A stretch of 64,000 nt of DNA from Massilia sp. YIM B02443 (GTDB lineage Bacteria > Pseudomonadota > Gammaproteobacteria > Burkholderiales > Burkholderiaceae_D), in assembly GCF_030411955.1 (NCBI RefSeq), contig NZ_JASNRA010000001.1, positions 1 through 64,000 on the forward strand. The letters are read 5' to 3'. The position numbers and the translations under genes were made by a program. The notes beneath the pieces are model-generated. The model was not told where the DNA came from and did no database searches. It saw only the letters and a list, made by a program, of their open reading frames with translations. Shown one piece after another: positions 25,003 to 34,560 of this stretch. Position 1 is the first letter of the stretch. Every line of letters starts with the position of its first letter.

Positions 25003-25494
25003 ATGGCAAAGAAAGAGCACGTGTCAGAGACACCGGCGACGCAGTTCCTGCGCAGGCACGGCGTCGCGTTTTCCGAGCATCCTTATGACTACGAAGAGCA
25101 CGGCGGCACCGCGGTGTCGTCGCAGGCGCTCGGCGTGCCCGAACACGACGTGGTCAAGACCCTGGTGATGCAGGACGAAGCGGCGCGTCCGCTGATCGTG
25201 CTGATGCACGGCGACTGCAAGGTCTCGACCAAGAACCTGGCGCGCGCTATCCCCTGCAAATCGGTCGAGCCGTGTAAACCTGAGGTGGCGCAGCGCCATT
25301 CGGGTTACCTGGTGGGCGGCACTTCGCCGTTCGGCATCCGCAAGGCGATGCCGGTGTACGTCGAAGAAAGCATCCTGGCGTTGGAGAAGATCTACATCAA
25401 CGGCGGCCGGCGCGGCTACCTGATCGGGATCGATCCGCGCGTGCTGGTCGAGGTGCTGAAGGCGCGGCCCGTGCAATGCGCGCTGGCCGAGTAG
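25003..25494 (+). CDS. ybaK: Cys-tRNA(Pro)/Cys-tRNA(Cys) deacylase YbaK/EbsC
   Basis: 163 residues, full length for the family. It hydrolyses Cys-tRNA(Pro) mischarged by prolyl-tRNA synthetase. Family features: TPATQFLRRHGVAF, KTLVMQD (catalytic Lys), DCKVSTKNLARAI, GYLVGGTSPFGIRKAMPVYV and YINGGRRGYLIGIDP. It is a single gene, divergent from the EEP protein; plsY follows after 126 bases with a good ribosome site and probably its own promoter. Confidence 0.93.
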   Translation: MAKKEHVSETPATQFLRRHGVAFSEHPYDYEEHGGTAVSSQALGVPEHDVVKTLVMQDEAARPLIVLMHGDCKVSTKNLARAIPCKSVEPCKPEVAQRHSGYLVGGTSPFGIRKAMPVYVEESILALEKIYINGGRRGYLIGIDPRVLVEVLKARPVQCALAE

Positions 25495-25620
25495 CTTTCG
25501 CCGCCCGCTCCCGATGGTGTATATTCACGCACCAATTTCCGGTAAGTACCTGATTGCACACGTAAGCAGCTTGCATAGCAACGCGCAAAAGCGCGCTCCG
25601 GATCACACGAGAGAGACCCG

Positions 25621-26244
25621 ATGAATACCCTGATTGCCACCATTGCCGCCTACCTGCTCGGCTCGATTTCCTTCGCGATCGTGATGAGCCGCGCGTTCGG
25701 CCTGAACGATCCGCGCACCTACGGTTCCAAGAATCCCGGCGCCACCAACGTGCTGCGCAGCGGCAGCAAGAAGGCGGCGATCGCGACCCTGATCGGCGAT
25801 GCCGCCAAGGGCTGGCTGGCGGTGTGGCTGGCGGTGCGCTTCGGCGCGCAGTACGGCATCGACGACGACGGCGTGGCGCTGGTCGCGATCGCGGTCTTCC
25901 TCGGCCACCTGTGGCCGGTGTTCTTCCGCTTCGTCGGCGGCAAGGGCGTGGCCACCGCGCTCGGCGTGCTGCTGGGCATCAACGTCTGGCTCGGCCTGGC
26001 GACCCTGGCCACCTGGCTGATCATCGCCTACGCCTTCCGCTATTCCTCGCTGGCGGCGCTGATCGCGTCGATCTTCGCGCCGCTGTACTATGGCCTGCTG
26101 TTCGGCGCCGACAGCATCCTGTTCGCCGTCATCGTGATGAGCGCGCTGCTGATCTGGCGCCACAGCAGCAATATCGGCAACCTGATCGCCGGCAAGGAAT
26201 CGAAGATCGGCAGCAAGTCGGCGGGCGCCAAAAAAGCCAAATAA
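25621..26244 (+). CDS. plsY: glycerol-3-phosphate acyltransferase PlsY
   Basis: 207 residues, inner membrane, five to seven helices. Transfers acyl from acyl-phosphate to glycerol 3-phosphate, the first step of phospholipid synthesis. The three conserved motifs are present: [12 protein letters not shown] (about 36-47), the [18 protein letters not shown] segment (about 99-116) and the C-terminal [18 protein letters not shown]. The C-terminus is Lys-rich (GAKKAK). ACGAGAGAGA precedes the ATG. In many betaproteobacteria plsY is near tsaD, as it is here at some distance. Confidence 0.96.
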   Translation: MNTLIATIAAYLLGSISFAIVMSRAFGLNDPRTYGSKNPGATNVLRSGSKKAAIATLIGDAAKGWLAVWLAVRFGAQYGIDDDGVALVAIAVFLGHLWPVFFRFVGGKGVATALGVLLGINVWLGLATLATWLIIAYAFRYSSLAALIASIFAPLYYGLLFGADSILFAVIVMSALLIWRHSSNIGNLIAGKESKIGSKSAGAKKAK

Positions 26245-26379
26245 CGCCAGCTCATCCCGCACTTTCCACAGCCGCCCGGCCGCCAACCGCCGGGCGCGCG
26301 CTGAAAATCCCGTCACGCGTTACCATAGCTCTTGAATGCGGCGCAGCGTGCGCCGCGCAAGACAGAAAGGTGGTGCGCT

Positions 26380-27048
26380 GTGAGCAAGCAACTCAGGATC
26401 GATTTCGTGTCGGACGTCTCGTGCCCGTGGTGCGCGATCGGCTTGAAATCGCTGGAACAAGCCCTGCTGAAGGTGGGCGAAGAGGTCAAGGTCGACCTGC
26501 ATTTCCAGCCCTTCGAACTCAATCCCGACATGGGGCCGGACGGCCAGGACATCGTCGAGCACGTGACCCAGAAATATGGCGCCACCGCCGAGCAGCAGGC
26601 CGCCAGCCGCGAAACCATCCGCGCGCGCGGCGCCGCGGTCGGCTTCACTTTCGACATGGAGCGGCGCGGCCGCATCTACAACACCTTCGATGCGCACCGC
26701 CTGCTATCGTGGGCCGAGGAAGAAGGCAGCCAGCGCCAGCTCAAGCAAGCCCTGCTCGAAGCCTATTTCACCCGCTGCGAAGACCCGAGCAACCACGACG
26801 TGCTGCTGCGCACGGTGGAAAGCGTCGGCCTGGACCGCGAAGTCGCCGAACGCATCCTGAAGTCGGACGAGTACGCTGACGAAGTGCGCCAGCGCGAGCA
26901 GTTCTTCCTGCGCGCCGGCATCAAGTCGGTGCCGGCGGTGATCATCAACCAGAAGCACCTGATCTCGGGCGGCCAGCCGCCGGAGATCTTCGAGCGTGCG
27001 CTGCGCGAGATTCCGGCCTACGAGGCGCCGGCGGCTGCGGCGTCTTAA
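26380..27048 (+). CDS. DsbA-family oxidoreductase, FrnE-like
   Basis: 222 residues from a GTG at 26380 preceded by AAAGGTGG. Starting at the frame's ATG at 26332 would add 16 residues not seen in the family. Thioredoxin fold with insert: active site SCPWC (about 12-16) in IDFVSDVSCPWCAIG, helical insert including ERRGRIYNTFDAHRLLSWAEEEG, then SVPAVIINQKHLISGGQPPE. No signal peptide, so a cytosolic thiol oxidoreductase or isomerase; Deinococcus FrnE is the described relative. Its stop overlaps that of the convergent EEP gene in the four bases TTAA. Confidence 0.9.
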   Translation: MSKQLRIDFVSDVSCPWCAIGLKSLEQALLKVGEEVKVDLHFQPFELNPDMGPDGQDIVEHVTQKYGATAEQQAASRETIRARGAAVGFTFDMERRGRIYNTFDAHRLLSWAEEEGSQRQLKQALLEAYFTRCEDPSNHDVLLRTVESVGLDREVAERILKSDEYADEVRQREQFFLRAGIKSVPAVIINQKHLISGGQPPEIFERALREIPAYEAPAAAAS

Positions 27049-27890
27049 ATCAGTTCCAGCACCAGCGGCTGGTGGTCCGAGGCGGCCGTCTCGGACTGCA
27101 CGTCGATCGCCTTCAGCCGCGGCGCCAGGTCGTCGGTGACGAAGAAGTAGTCGTAGCACTCGGGCCGCTCCGGCCACGGGAAGCCGTGCAGCCCGGTGGT
27201 CGGCGCGCGCACCGCGTCGCCGTGCAGCACGCGCCAGGCGTCCACCAGCGGCAGCGCGCCGTGCTCGGGCGCCGCCAGCAGCGCCGCGTAGTCATCGGCG
27301 TCGGGCGCCAGATTGAAATCGCCGCACAGGATCGCCGAGCCGGGCCGGAAGCCCAGCTGGAACGGCGCATCCAGGCTCGGATCGGGCTGGAACAGGCGCG
27401 CCCGCGCGCAGGCTTCGGCGTGCAGTTCGCGGATGCGCGCCACCTGCGCCATGCGCTGCGGCGGCGAATAATATTCCAGGTGTGTGGTCAGCAGGCGCAG
27501 CTTGCCGGCCGGGGCGTCGACCACGGTTTCCAGCAGGCCGCGCGGCATGCCGGCCGGATGCGCCGGATCGGCCGGCCACGGCAGCAGGTGGCGGTGCACC
27601 TGCGAAATACGGTACTTCGACAGGATCAGGTTGCCAAACAGGCGCGGGACATTGTTCTTGTAGATTTCGCTCGGCGCATGCTCCATCGCATGGTAGCCGC
27701 CGAAGGCGCCGGCAAGTTGCTTGAACTGGTTGGCGCTGGCGCTGCCCTCGAGCTCGGGATGGTTGGCAGCCACTTCTTGCAGGCAGATTACATCGGGATT
27801 CAGGCGCCGCAACACGTCGATGATCGCATGGATCCGTATTCGTCCGTCCTTGCCGCAACCCCAACGAATATTCCAGCTTACAACGCGCAT
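27045..27890 (-). CDS. endonuclease/exonuclease/phosphatase family protein
   Basis: 281 residues, soluble, DNase I-like fold. Motifs: VVSWNIRWG (Asn), VICLQEVA (metal Glu), LLTTHLEYYS (His), ILCGDFNLAP (Asp, Asn) and TAASDHQPLVLEL (Asp-His). The compact length resembles bacterial members with nuclease or phosphodiesterase activity; the substrate is not known. It lies downstream of tsaD on the same strand after 177 bases, and its stop codon shares bases with the FrnE-like gene stop. Confidence 0.85.
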   Translation of the reverse strand: MRVVSWNIRWGCGKDGRIRIHAIIDVLRRLNPDVICLQEVAANHPELEGSASANQFKQLAGAFGGYHAMEHAPSEIYKNNVPRLFGNLILSKYRISQVHRHLLPWPADPAHPAGMPRGLLETVVDAPAGKLRLLTTHLEYYSPPQRMAQVARIRELHAEACARARLFQPDPSLDAPFQLGFRPGSAILCGDFNLAPDADDYAALLAAPEHGALPLVDAWRVLHGDAVRAPTTGLHGFPWPERPECYDYFFVTDDLAPRLKAIDVQSETAASDHQPLVLELI

Positions 27891-28067
27891 TGTTCACCTC
27901 CGTAAATCTTGACCATGGGATATTGCCACCGTTTGGCAAGGGACGGTCACACGGTAGGATCGGTGTCAGACTGGCAAGTTCAATGCCGAAGCCACTGAAA
28001 AGAGGGGGCGCCACTCGCCGAAATCGACAGCGCCGCGCCCGCTATTGCGGTGTCATGCGGATGACAT

Positions 28068-29108
28068 TCAGGCGGCTTCGAGCTCGTCGAGCGGCCAGCG
28101 CGGCCGCACGTTGAAAGCGTAATCACGCTGCGCCAGATCGGGATTGCGCTCCAGCCGCATGGCGCCGGCGAAGGCGATCATGGCGCCGTTGTCGGTGCAG
28201 AATTCCAGCTCCGGATAATAGACTTTGAATTTGCGCTTGACGGCCGCCGCATCGAGCGCCGCGCGCAGCTGGCGGTTGGCGCCGACGCCGCCCGCGATCA
28301 CCAGGCGCTTCAGGCCGGTGTGCTTGAGCGCATTGACGCACTTGGCCACCAGCACGTCGACGATCGCATCGACGAAGCCGCGCGCGATATTCGCCTTGTC
28401 CTGCTCGCAGATGTTCGCCACTACCTTTTCTTCGTGGTTCTTCACCACGGTCAGCACCGCAGTCTTCAAACCCGAGAAGCTGAAGTTGAAGTCCTTCGAG
28501 TGCAGCATCGGCCGCGGCAGCGTGTAGGCGCTCGGGTCGCCGAACTCGGCCAGGCGCGAAATCGCCGGCCCGCCCGGGTAACCCAGTCCCAGCAGCTTGG
28601 CCGACTTGTCGAAGGCTTCGCCGGCGGCGTCATCGAGCGTCTCGCCCAGCAGCGTGTAGCGGCCGACGCCGTCCACGCGCATCAGCTGGGTGTGGCCGCC
28701 CGACACCAGCAGCGCCAGGAACGGAAATTCGGGACGCTCCGAGGCCAGCAGGGGCGACAGCAGGTGGCCTTCGAGGTGGTGCACGCCCAGCACCGGTTTA
28801 TCGAGCGCCAGCCCCAGGCTGCAGGCGACCGAGGAGCCGACCAGCAGCGCGCCGGCCAGGCCGGGACCTTGGGTATAGGCGATGGCGTCGATATTCGAGG
28901 CCGGAATCGCGGCGCGGTTCAGCACCTCGTCCAGCAGCGGAATGGCGCGCCGGATATGGTCGCGCGAAGCAAGTTCCGGCACCACGCCGCCATACTCTTC
29001 ATGCATGGCCACCTGCGAGTGCAGGGCATGGGACAGCAGGCCACGCTCGGTGTCATACAGAGCAAAGCCGGTTTCATCGCAGGAGGATTCGACGCCGAGA
29101 ACGATCAT
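28068..29108 (-). CDS. tsaD: tRNA N6-adenosine threonylcarbamoyltransferase TsaD
   Basis: 346 residues. Transfers threonylcarbamoyl from TC-AMP to A37 of ANN-reading tRNAs, with TsaB and TsaE. ASKHA fold with [12 protein letters not shown] at the start, the iron/zinc-binding HHLEGH (about 110-115), [10 protein letters not shown] phosphate loop, and [10 protein letters not shown] near the C-terminus. In many proteobacteria tsaD is divergent from rpsU; here aroG, ybiB and other genes separate them by about 4.5 kb. Confidence 0.97.
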   Translation of the reverse strand: MIVLGVESSCDETGFALYDTERGLLSHALHSQVAMHEEYGGVVPELASRDHIRRAIPLLDEVLNRAAIPASNIDAIAYTQGPGLAGALLVGSSVACSLGLALDKPVLGVHHLEGHLLSPLLASERPEFPFLALLVSGGHTQLMRVDGVGRYTLLGETLDDAAGEAFDKSAKLLGLGYPGGPAISRLAEFGDPSAYTLPRPMLHSKDFNFSFSGLKTAVLTVVKNHEEKVVANICEQDKANIARGFVDAIVDVLVAKCVNALKHTGLKRLVIAGGVGANRQLRAALDAAAVKRKFKVYYPELEFCTDNGAMIAFAGAMRLERNPDLAQRDYAFNVRPRWPLDELEAA

Positions 29109-29149
29109 GGGGGATTACCGAGGAAGAGAGCGGAACCGGAGATTTTACC

Positions 29150-29171
29150 CCGGGAACGAGCGTTCCCGGGA
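29150..29171. terminator. 22-bp perfect palindrome between aroG and tsaD
   Basis: CCCGGGAACG (29150-29159) and CGTTCCCGGG (29162-29171) separated by AG, a near-perfect hairpin with no T run on either side. It follows the aroG stop by 14 bases. It could be a factor-assisted terminator for aroG or a protein-binding site; the sequence does not decide. Confidence 0.5.
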
Positions 29172-29184
29172 GAGCGCTGCGTTT

Positions 29185-30246
29185 TTACGGACGTTGCAGC
29201 AATTCTTGATGCGCGCTGCGCAACATTGCCGCGGTTTCTTCCCAGCCGATGCAGCCATCGGTCACCGAGCAACCGTATTTCAGCTGCGACAGATCCGCAG
29301 GAATCGACTGAGCACCGCTGACGATGTTCGATTCGATCATCACGCCCACCAGCGAGCGGTTGCCGTGGCGGATCTGCTGGATCACGTCCGACATCACCAG
29401 AGGCTGCAGTTCCGGCTTTTTATAGCTGTTGGCGTGCGAGCAATCGACCACCAGGTTGGCCGGCAATTTCGCCTTTTCCAGCGCCTGCTCGGCAATGGTG
29501 ACCGACACCGAATCGTAGTTCGGCCGGCCGCCGCCACCGCGCAGCACCACGTGGCCGTAGGCATTGCCGCTGGTACGCACGATCGCCACCGAGCCCTGGT
29601 CGTTGATGCCGAGGAAGGCGTGCGGGCTGGACGAGGACAGCACCGCGTTCACCGCGATGCTGACGTCGCCGTCGGTGCCGTTCTTGAAGCCGACCGGGGT
29701 CGACAGGCCGGACGACATCTCGCGGTGGGTCTGCGATTCGGTGGTGCGGGCGCCGATCGCAGTCCAGGCGATCAGGTCGCCCAGGTATTGTGGCGAGATC
29801 GGGTCCAATGCCTCGGTCGCGGTCGGCAAACCCAGCTCGCACACGTCGAGCAGGAAGCGGCGCGCGCGTTCCATGCCGACGTCGACGCGGAACGAATCGT
29901 CCATGAACGGATCGTTGATATAACCCTTCCAGCCGGTGGTGGTGCGCGGCTTCTCGAAATACACGCGCATCACCAGCACCATGGTGTCCTTGACTTCTTC
30001 CTGCAGCGCCTTCAGGCGCCGCGCATAGTCGAGGCCGGCTTCGGGATCGTGGATCGAGCAGGGACCGACCACGACGAACAGGCGCTTGTCCTTGCGGTCG
30101 AGGATGTTGCGCAGGGTGGCGCGGCCGGCCATCACGGTGGCGAAGGCGGCGTCGCTCAGCGGCAGGGTGGCGTGCAGCTCGACCGGCGTAGGCATGCGGG
30201 CGAACGAGCTGACGTTGGTGTTTTCGATATCGGGCGTGCTGATCAT
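29185..30246 (-). CDS. aroG: 3-deoxy-7-phosphoheptulonate synthase, class I (AroG-type)
   Basis: 353 residues, normal for the AroG/F/H class. Condenses phosphoenolpyruvate and erythrose 4-phosphate, the entry to aromatic amino acid synthesis. Signatures: VVVGPCSIHDPEAG, MRVYFEKPRTTTGWKGYINDP, ARTTESQTHREMSSGLSTPVGFKNGTDG and DCSHANSYKKPELQP. The N-terminal arm (about 1-45) that bears feedback control by Phe or Tyr is present. No leader peptide is visible in the 200 bases upstream. It stands alone between tsaD and a divergent membrane protein gene. Confidence 0.96.
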   Translation of the reverse strand: MISTPDIENTNVSSFARMPTPVELHATLPLSDAAFATVMAGRATLRNILDRKDKRLFVVVGPCSIHDPEAGLDYARRLKALQEEVKDTMVLVMRVYFEKPRTTTGWKGYINDPFMDDSFRVDVGMERARRFLLDVCELGLPTATEALDPISPQYLGDLIAWTAIGARTTESQTHREMSSGLSTPVGFKNGTDGDVSIAVNAVLSSSSPHAFLGINDQGSVAIVRTSGNAYGHVVLRGGGGRPNYDSVSVTIAEQALEKAKLPANLVVDCSHANSYKKPELQPLVMSDVIQQIRHGNRSLVGVMIESNIVSGAQSIPADLSQLKYGCSVTDGCIGWEETAAMLRSAHQELLQRP

Positions 30247-30449
30247 GATGCTGTCTTGGAGTCTCTTGGTGGATTGACCAGTGTAGACGGAAATTGCTGC
30301 ACGTGCACAGATCCTTGAGGAGCCAGTCGGTCTGAGAGCAGGCGGATTTTTAGCACATCAATTTCCTGGCCGCAACTAGCATGCAATTCAGATGTTTAGT
30401 ACGCTTTGGTGTGGAACAATCTTGAGTTGACTAGGATTTACATTACTTC

Positions 30450-31193
30450 ATGAAATTCAGACGCCCTCAAGCTCTTCAGCGACACGCTGTTGCAACACCA
30501 TTACCGTCGCCCTATGCGAGGATACTGAATGGAACAGTATTTCTTTCTATACTTACGTGGGCAGCGTATCTAGTAGGCGTTGTGTACCACCAAACTCTTC
30601 TTGACGACCTCGGCATCGATTCAGATATCTACCCGCAGGATGCAGCTCGATATTTCATTTTTGCCTTTTATGCCTTCTTCTCATCATTTATTTCGCTTCT
30701 GTCTCCAATGCTCTCGGACTTCACCGTTGCTGGTGTGATCTTGCTTGCATGGATATTGATAATGGTGGTCGTGTTGCTGATGGTGATGCTGGAAGAACGT
30801 TTGTGGGTGAAGCGGATCCAGGCTCAAGTCAAGAACGCTCGTCGACTTAGGCAGATCTCGTTCAGCATTGCCCTTCCGATTTTCGGCTCACTGATAACTT
30901 TTTATACGCCAATTTTGATCGCGTTTTTTCTCATCTTGCCAGTAGCGGTAGGACAAGGAGCGGGAAAGCGGGATGCTAAAAATTATTTAAAGCGCATCGA
31001 AAAAGGATGTGAGGTCGTTTCAAAACAAAGATTTTTTTGTGCCGAAATTATGGAAGATGGGAAGCCTATTGCGTTCGGGCTCGTCATCGCGGCAACGGAT
31101 AAGCACGTTGCCATCGTTGAACAGAATAGAAGCAGGTCGATCCCTTTGGAGGGTAAGGAGTTGGTAAGGCGGCGTCACGAAACAGTGCCTTAG
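30450..31193 (+). CDS. AT-rich membrane protein of unknown function
   Basis: 247 residues with three or four membrane helices (about 29-52, 70-90, 95-120 and 150-180) and a basic cytoplasmic segment between them (LEERLWVKRIQAQVKNARRL). The last 65 residues form a small soluble domain of strand-rich appearance. No family recognised. The gene is visibly richer in A and T than its neighbours and uses codons such as TTT, ATT and AAA freely, suggesting recent acquisition. It starts at an ATG with no strong ribosome site; nothing around it hints at a role. Confidence 0.7.
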   Translation: MKFRRPQALQRHAVATPLPSPYARILNGTVFLSILTWAAYLVGVVYHQTLLDDLGIDSDIYPQDAARYFIFAFYAFFSSFISLLSPMLSDFTVAGVILLAWILIMVVVLLMVMLEERLWVKRIQAQVKNARRLRQISFSIALPIFGSLITFYTPILIAFFLILPVAVGQGAGKRDAKNYLKRIEKGCEVVSKQRFFCAEIMEDGKPIAFGLVIAATDKHVAIVEQNRSRSIPLEGKELVRRRHETVP

Positions 31194-31247
31194 TTCGTTA
31201 GCTAACATGGCAGCCGTATCATCGCAGTATCCGTGTATCCTTTTGCC

Positions 31248-32237
31248 ATGACTATCGATATCCAAACAGATCAAACGCGCTTTGTAGCCGCACCCTTCAT
31301 CAAGGAAATCGGCCGCGGCGTCAAAGGGGCGCGCAGCATGTCGCGCATTGATGCCCGCAATCTCTATGAGGCCATGCTGCAGGGCCGGGTCTCGGACCTG
31401 GAACTGGGCGCGATCCTGCTCGCGATGCGCATCAAGGGCGAAGCCGTGGACGAGCTGGCCGGCTTCATGGACGCTGCCGAAGCTTCATTCGCGCCGCTGC
31501 CTGGTCCGCCGGGCGAATTCGCTCCGGTCTTGATCCCGACCTACAACGGCGCACGCAAGCTGGCCAACCTGACCCCGCTGCTGGCCTTGCTGCTGGCGCG
31601 TGAAGGCGTGCCGGTGCTGGTGCATGGCGTGCGCAACGATCCTGGCCGCGTCACCACTGCCGAGATCCTGGCCGAGCTCGGCTTGGCCGAAGCCGGTTCC
31701 AGTGCCGATATCGTGGACGCTTTCGCCGCGCAGCGCCCGGCCTTCGTCCCGATCGAGCGCCTGGCGCCGCAGCTGGCGCACATGCTGTCGCTGCGCCGCG
31801 TGCTGGGCGTGCGCAACTCGACCCACACCCTGGTCAAGATCCTGCAGCCATTCGACGGCCCGGCGCTGCGCCTGGTGTCGTACACCCACCCCGAGTAGCT
31901 GGAAACGCTGGGCGCTTATTTCGTGGAAGCAGCCAACGAAAAACGCGGCGACGCCTTCCTGATGCGCGGCACCGAGGGCGAAACCGTGGCCCATCCGCAC
32001 CGCGCCCAGCGCATCGACTGGTTCCATGAAGGCCAGCAGACGCTGCTGGTCGAGCGCGACGCGCCGACCGACCTGCAATCCGACGTACCGGATGGACGCG
32101 ACGCGGCCACCACCGCAGCGTGGATCGGCGCCGCGCTGCGCGGTGAAGTGCCGGTGCCGGCCTCGATTGCGACCCAGGTGGCGCACTGCGTGCAAGTGGC
32201 GCGCGCGCTGCGCCAGCGGCAGCCGCTGCCGGCCTGA
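31248..32237 (+). pseudogene. ybiB: ybiB (TrpD2-like DNA-binding protein) interrupted by an in-frame TAG
   Basis: One reading frame runs from the ATG at 31248 to a TGA at 32235, broken only by TAG at 31896-31898 after SYTHPE. Both halves match the YbiB/TrpD2 family, which has the anthranilate phosphoribosyltransferase fold but binds nucleic acid: GRGVKGARSMSRIDARNLYEAMLQG, GARKLANLTPLLALLLAREG, HGVRNDPGRVTTAEILAELG before the stop, and FLMRGTEGETVAHPHRAQRIDW after it. Without the stop the protein would have 329 residues, close to the family's 320. The truncated product would have 216 residues and lack the C-terminal third. A single base change or a sequencing error explains it; TAG is an ordinary stop elsewhere in the window. 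Confidence 0.88.
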
Positions 32238-32335
32238 GTTGCAGCCAGGGCGCAATTGAGCTGCTGACTGCGACCCGCCCGCCGGATTACAATGGCGGGT
32301 TTGGGCAAGCGCGCGAGCGCCAGGAAGACGGCAGC

Positions 32336-33553
32336 ATGGCAAAACAATATGATGTGGCGGTAATCGGCGCGGGCGCGGCCGGCATGATGTGCGCGGCCGT
32401 GGCGGCGCAGGGCGGCAAGCGCGTGGTGCTGCTCGACCATGCAACGAAATTGGCCGAGAAGATCCGCATCTCGGGCGGCGGGCGCTGCAACTTCACCAAC
32501 ATCAACGCTGCCCCACAGAACTTCCTGTCGCAGAACCCGCACTTCTGCAAGAGCGCGCTGTCGCGCTACACGGCGCAGGACTTCCTGGGCCTGGTCAAGA
32601 AATACCGCATCGCCCATCATGAAAAGCACAAGGGGCAATTGTTCTGCGATGACTCGAGCGAGCAGATCATCACCATGCTGCGCGCGGAATGCGAGCTGGG
32701 CGGCGTGAAATGGTGGATGCCGTGCAAGGTCGGCGGCGTGCGCAAGAGCGATACCGGCTTCGTGGTCGAGACCGACCATGGCGAGATTGACGTTGCCAAT
32801 GTCGTGGTCGCCACCGGCGGCCTGTCGATCCCGAAGATCGGCGCGACCGACCTCGGCTACCGCATTGCCAGCGGCTTCGGCCTCAAGATCATCGAGACCC
32901 GTCCCGGCCTGGTGCCGCTGACCTTCGACGGTCCCAGCTGGCAGCCGTTCGTGCCGCTGGCCGGCATCGCTTTGGAGGTGGAAGTGAGCACCGGCAGCGG
33001 CAAAGGCAAGGGTTCAGTGCGTGGTCATTTCCGCGAAGACTTGCTGTTCACCCACCGCGGCCTGTCCGGTCCGGCGATCCTGCAGATTTCCAGCTACTGG
33101 CAGCCGGGTACGCCGATCATGATCGACCTGCTGCCCGAAATGGACGTGGCCGAAACCCTGATCGGCCTGAAGAAGAGCGAAAAGAAACAGCTGGGCAATG
33201 TGCTGGCGCAATGGCTGCCGGCGCGCCTGGCCGAGGGCTTGCTGACGGCAAATGGTTTCGAGCCGGATGCGCGTCTGGCCGACATGGCCGACGCCAAACT
33301 GCGCAAGCTGGGCGACGCCATCAACCGCTGGGCCATCGTCCCAACCGGCTCGGAAGGGTATAAAAAGGCCGAGGTCACGCTGGGCGGCGTCGACACGCGC
33401 GAGCTGTCGCAGCAGACCATGATGGCGAATAAAGTGCCAGGTTTATATTTCGTCGGCGAGACGGTCGACGTCACCGGCTGGCTGGGCGGCTACAACTTCC
33501 AGTGGGCCTGGGCCTCGGGCGTGGCGGCCGGCCTGGCGCTGGCGGCAACGTGA
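32336..33553 (+). CDS. NAD(P)/FAD-dependent oxidoreductase, HI0933/YhiN family
   Basis: 405 residues. N-terminal Rossmann motif VIGAGAAGMMCA (about 8-19) binds FAD; KIRISGGGRCNFTN, VVVATGGLSIPKIGATDLGY, LVPLTFDG, FTHRGLSGPAILQIS, VTLGGVDT and LYFVGETVDVTGWLGGYNFQWAWASG are hallmarks of the family. Structures exist, but the reaction is not established. Cytoplasmic, length typical. It follows ybiB by about 100 bases and precedes rpsU, which has its own promoter. Confidence 0.92.
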   Translation: MAKQYDVAVIGAGAAGMMCAAVAAQGGKRVVLLDHATKLAEKIRISGGGRCNFTNINAAPQNFLSQNPHFCKSALSRYTAQDFLGLVKKYRIAHHEKHKGQLFCDDSSEQIITMLRAECELGGVKWWMPCKVGGVRKSDTGFVVETDHGEIDVANVVVATGGLSIPKIGATDLGYRIASGFGLKIIETRPGLVPLTFDGPSWQPFVPLAGIALEVEVSTGSGKGKGSVRGHFREDLLFTHRGLSGPAILQISSYWQPGTPIMIDLLPEMDVAETLIGLKKSEKKQLGNVLAQWLPARLAEGLLTANGFEPDARLADMADAKLRKLGDAINRWAIVPTGSEGYKKAEVTLGGVDTRELSQQTMMANKVPGLYFVGETVDVTGWLGGYNFQWAWASGVAAGLALAAT

Positions 33554-33617
33554 GAATTGCCGATGTGGCAAATGGATCACATCTTGATAAAAGCTTCCAC
33601 TGGGCTTGAAATGCTGC

Positions 33618-33623
33618 TAGAAT
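33618..33623 (+). promoter_or_regulatory. probable -10 element of rpsU
   Basis: TAGAAT, 38 bases before the rpsU ATG, in a locally AT-rich stretch. No matching -35 of good quality is seen at 16-18 bases, so only the -10 is proposed. Confidence 0.4.
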
Positions 33624-33661
33624 TTCGTTCTTCCCTAAATCCAACGGTTTGAATTTTTTAC

Positions 33662-33874
33662 ATGACCACTATCCGCCTTAAAGAAAACGAGCCGTTTGAA
33701 GTCGCAATGCGTCGCTTCAAGCGCACCATCGAAAAGACCGGTCTGCTGACGGAACTGCGCGCTCGCGAGTTCTACGAAAAGCCAACCGCTGAGCGCAAGC
33801 GCAAGCTGGCCGCTGCAGTGAAGCGCCACTACAAGCGCATCCGCAGCCAGCAACTGCCGAAGAAACTGTACTAA
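33662..33874 (+). CDS. rpsU: 30S ribosomal protein S21
   Basis: 70 residues, full length. Basic protein bound near the mRNA exit region of the 30S subunit and needed for initiation. The sequence is typical: [20 protein letters not shown], Arg/Lys-rich middle and C-terminal [12 protein letters not shown]. It opens the rpsU-yqeY-dnaG-rpoD macromolecular synthesis block. Confidence 0.98.
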   Translation: MTTIRLKENEPFEVAMRRFKRTIEKTGLLTELRAREFYEKPTAERKRKLAAAVKRHYKRIRSQQLPKKLY

Positions 33875-33941
33875 GACAGTCCAGCCGGCCAAGACCCGGT
33901 GACGGCATTGCCTGTCCCGGCGAGTCGCTGACGTCCGCAAG

Positions 33942-33970
33942 CCCGCTCCGGTATCGCCGCAGCGGGTTTT
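33942..33970 (+). terminator. intrinsic terminator after rpsU
   Basis: CCCGCT (33942-33947) pairs with AGCGGG (33961-33966), followed by TTTT. It probably attenuates rpsU transcription before yqeY, which fits the need for far more S21 than primase. Confidence 0.6.
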
Positions 33971-34057
33971 GTCGTTTGGCTGCAACTTATTGCGTGCATT
34001 CTATTGCATGCATTTCAGTATGATTTTGCAGCCCCATTCATCTAATACGGAGATCCC

Positions 34058-34507
34058 ATGAGCTTGAAAGAACAACTGACCGACGACATGAAAGCGGCAA
34101 TGCGCGCCAAGGAAAGCGGCCGCCTGGCAGCGGTGCGCCTGATCATTGCCGAAGTCAAGCGCAAGGAACTCGACGAACAGACCGAGCTGAACGACACCCA
34201 GGTGCTGGCCGTGATCGAAAAGATGATCAAGCAGCGCAAGGATTCGATCACCCAGTTCGAAGCCGGCGGCCGTGCCGACCTGGCCGAGATCGAGAAAGCC
34301 GAACTGGCGATCCTGTCGACCTACATGCCGGCCGGCCTGTCGGACGAGGAAATCGCCGCCGAAGTCGCTGCTGCGGTCGCCGCCACCGGCGCCGCCGGTC
34401 CGGGCGACATGGGCAAGCTGATGGGCGTGCTCAAGCCGAAGCTGGCAGGCCGTGCCGACATGACCTTGGTGTCCGCGCTGGTCAAGAAAGCGCTGGCCGG
34501 CGCGTAA
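34058..34507 (+). CDS. yqeY: GatB/YqeY domain protein
   Basis: 149 residues: an N-terminal helical domain (MSLKEQLTDDMKAAMRAKES, DTQVLAVIEKMIKQRKDS) and the YqeY/GatB C-terminal tail domain (STYMPAGLSDEEIAAEV to DMTLVSALVKKAL). The tail domain binds tRNA in the amidotransferase GatCAB, but the role of the free protein is not settled. The rpsU-yqeY-dnaG order is common in betaproteobacteria. ATACGGAGATCCC gives a ribosome site before the ATG. Confidence 0.93.
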   Translation: MSLKEQLTDDMKAAMRAKESGRLAAVRLIIAEVKRKELDEQTELNDTQVLAVIEKMIKQRKDSITQFEAGGRADLAEIEKAELAILSTYMPAGLSDEEIAAEVAAAVAATGAAGPGDMGKLMGVLKPKLAGRADMTLVSALVKKALAGA

Positions 34508-34560
34508 GATGCGTTGCTCGGCGAGCAGCGTTAGCAATATTATTCGTCAGCTCTGAAACC

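Noticed and set aside
26264-26305. Terminator after plsY
   Set aside because: CGCCCGG and CCGGGCG can pair, but no T run follows on either strand.
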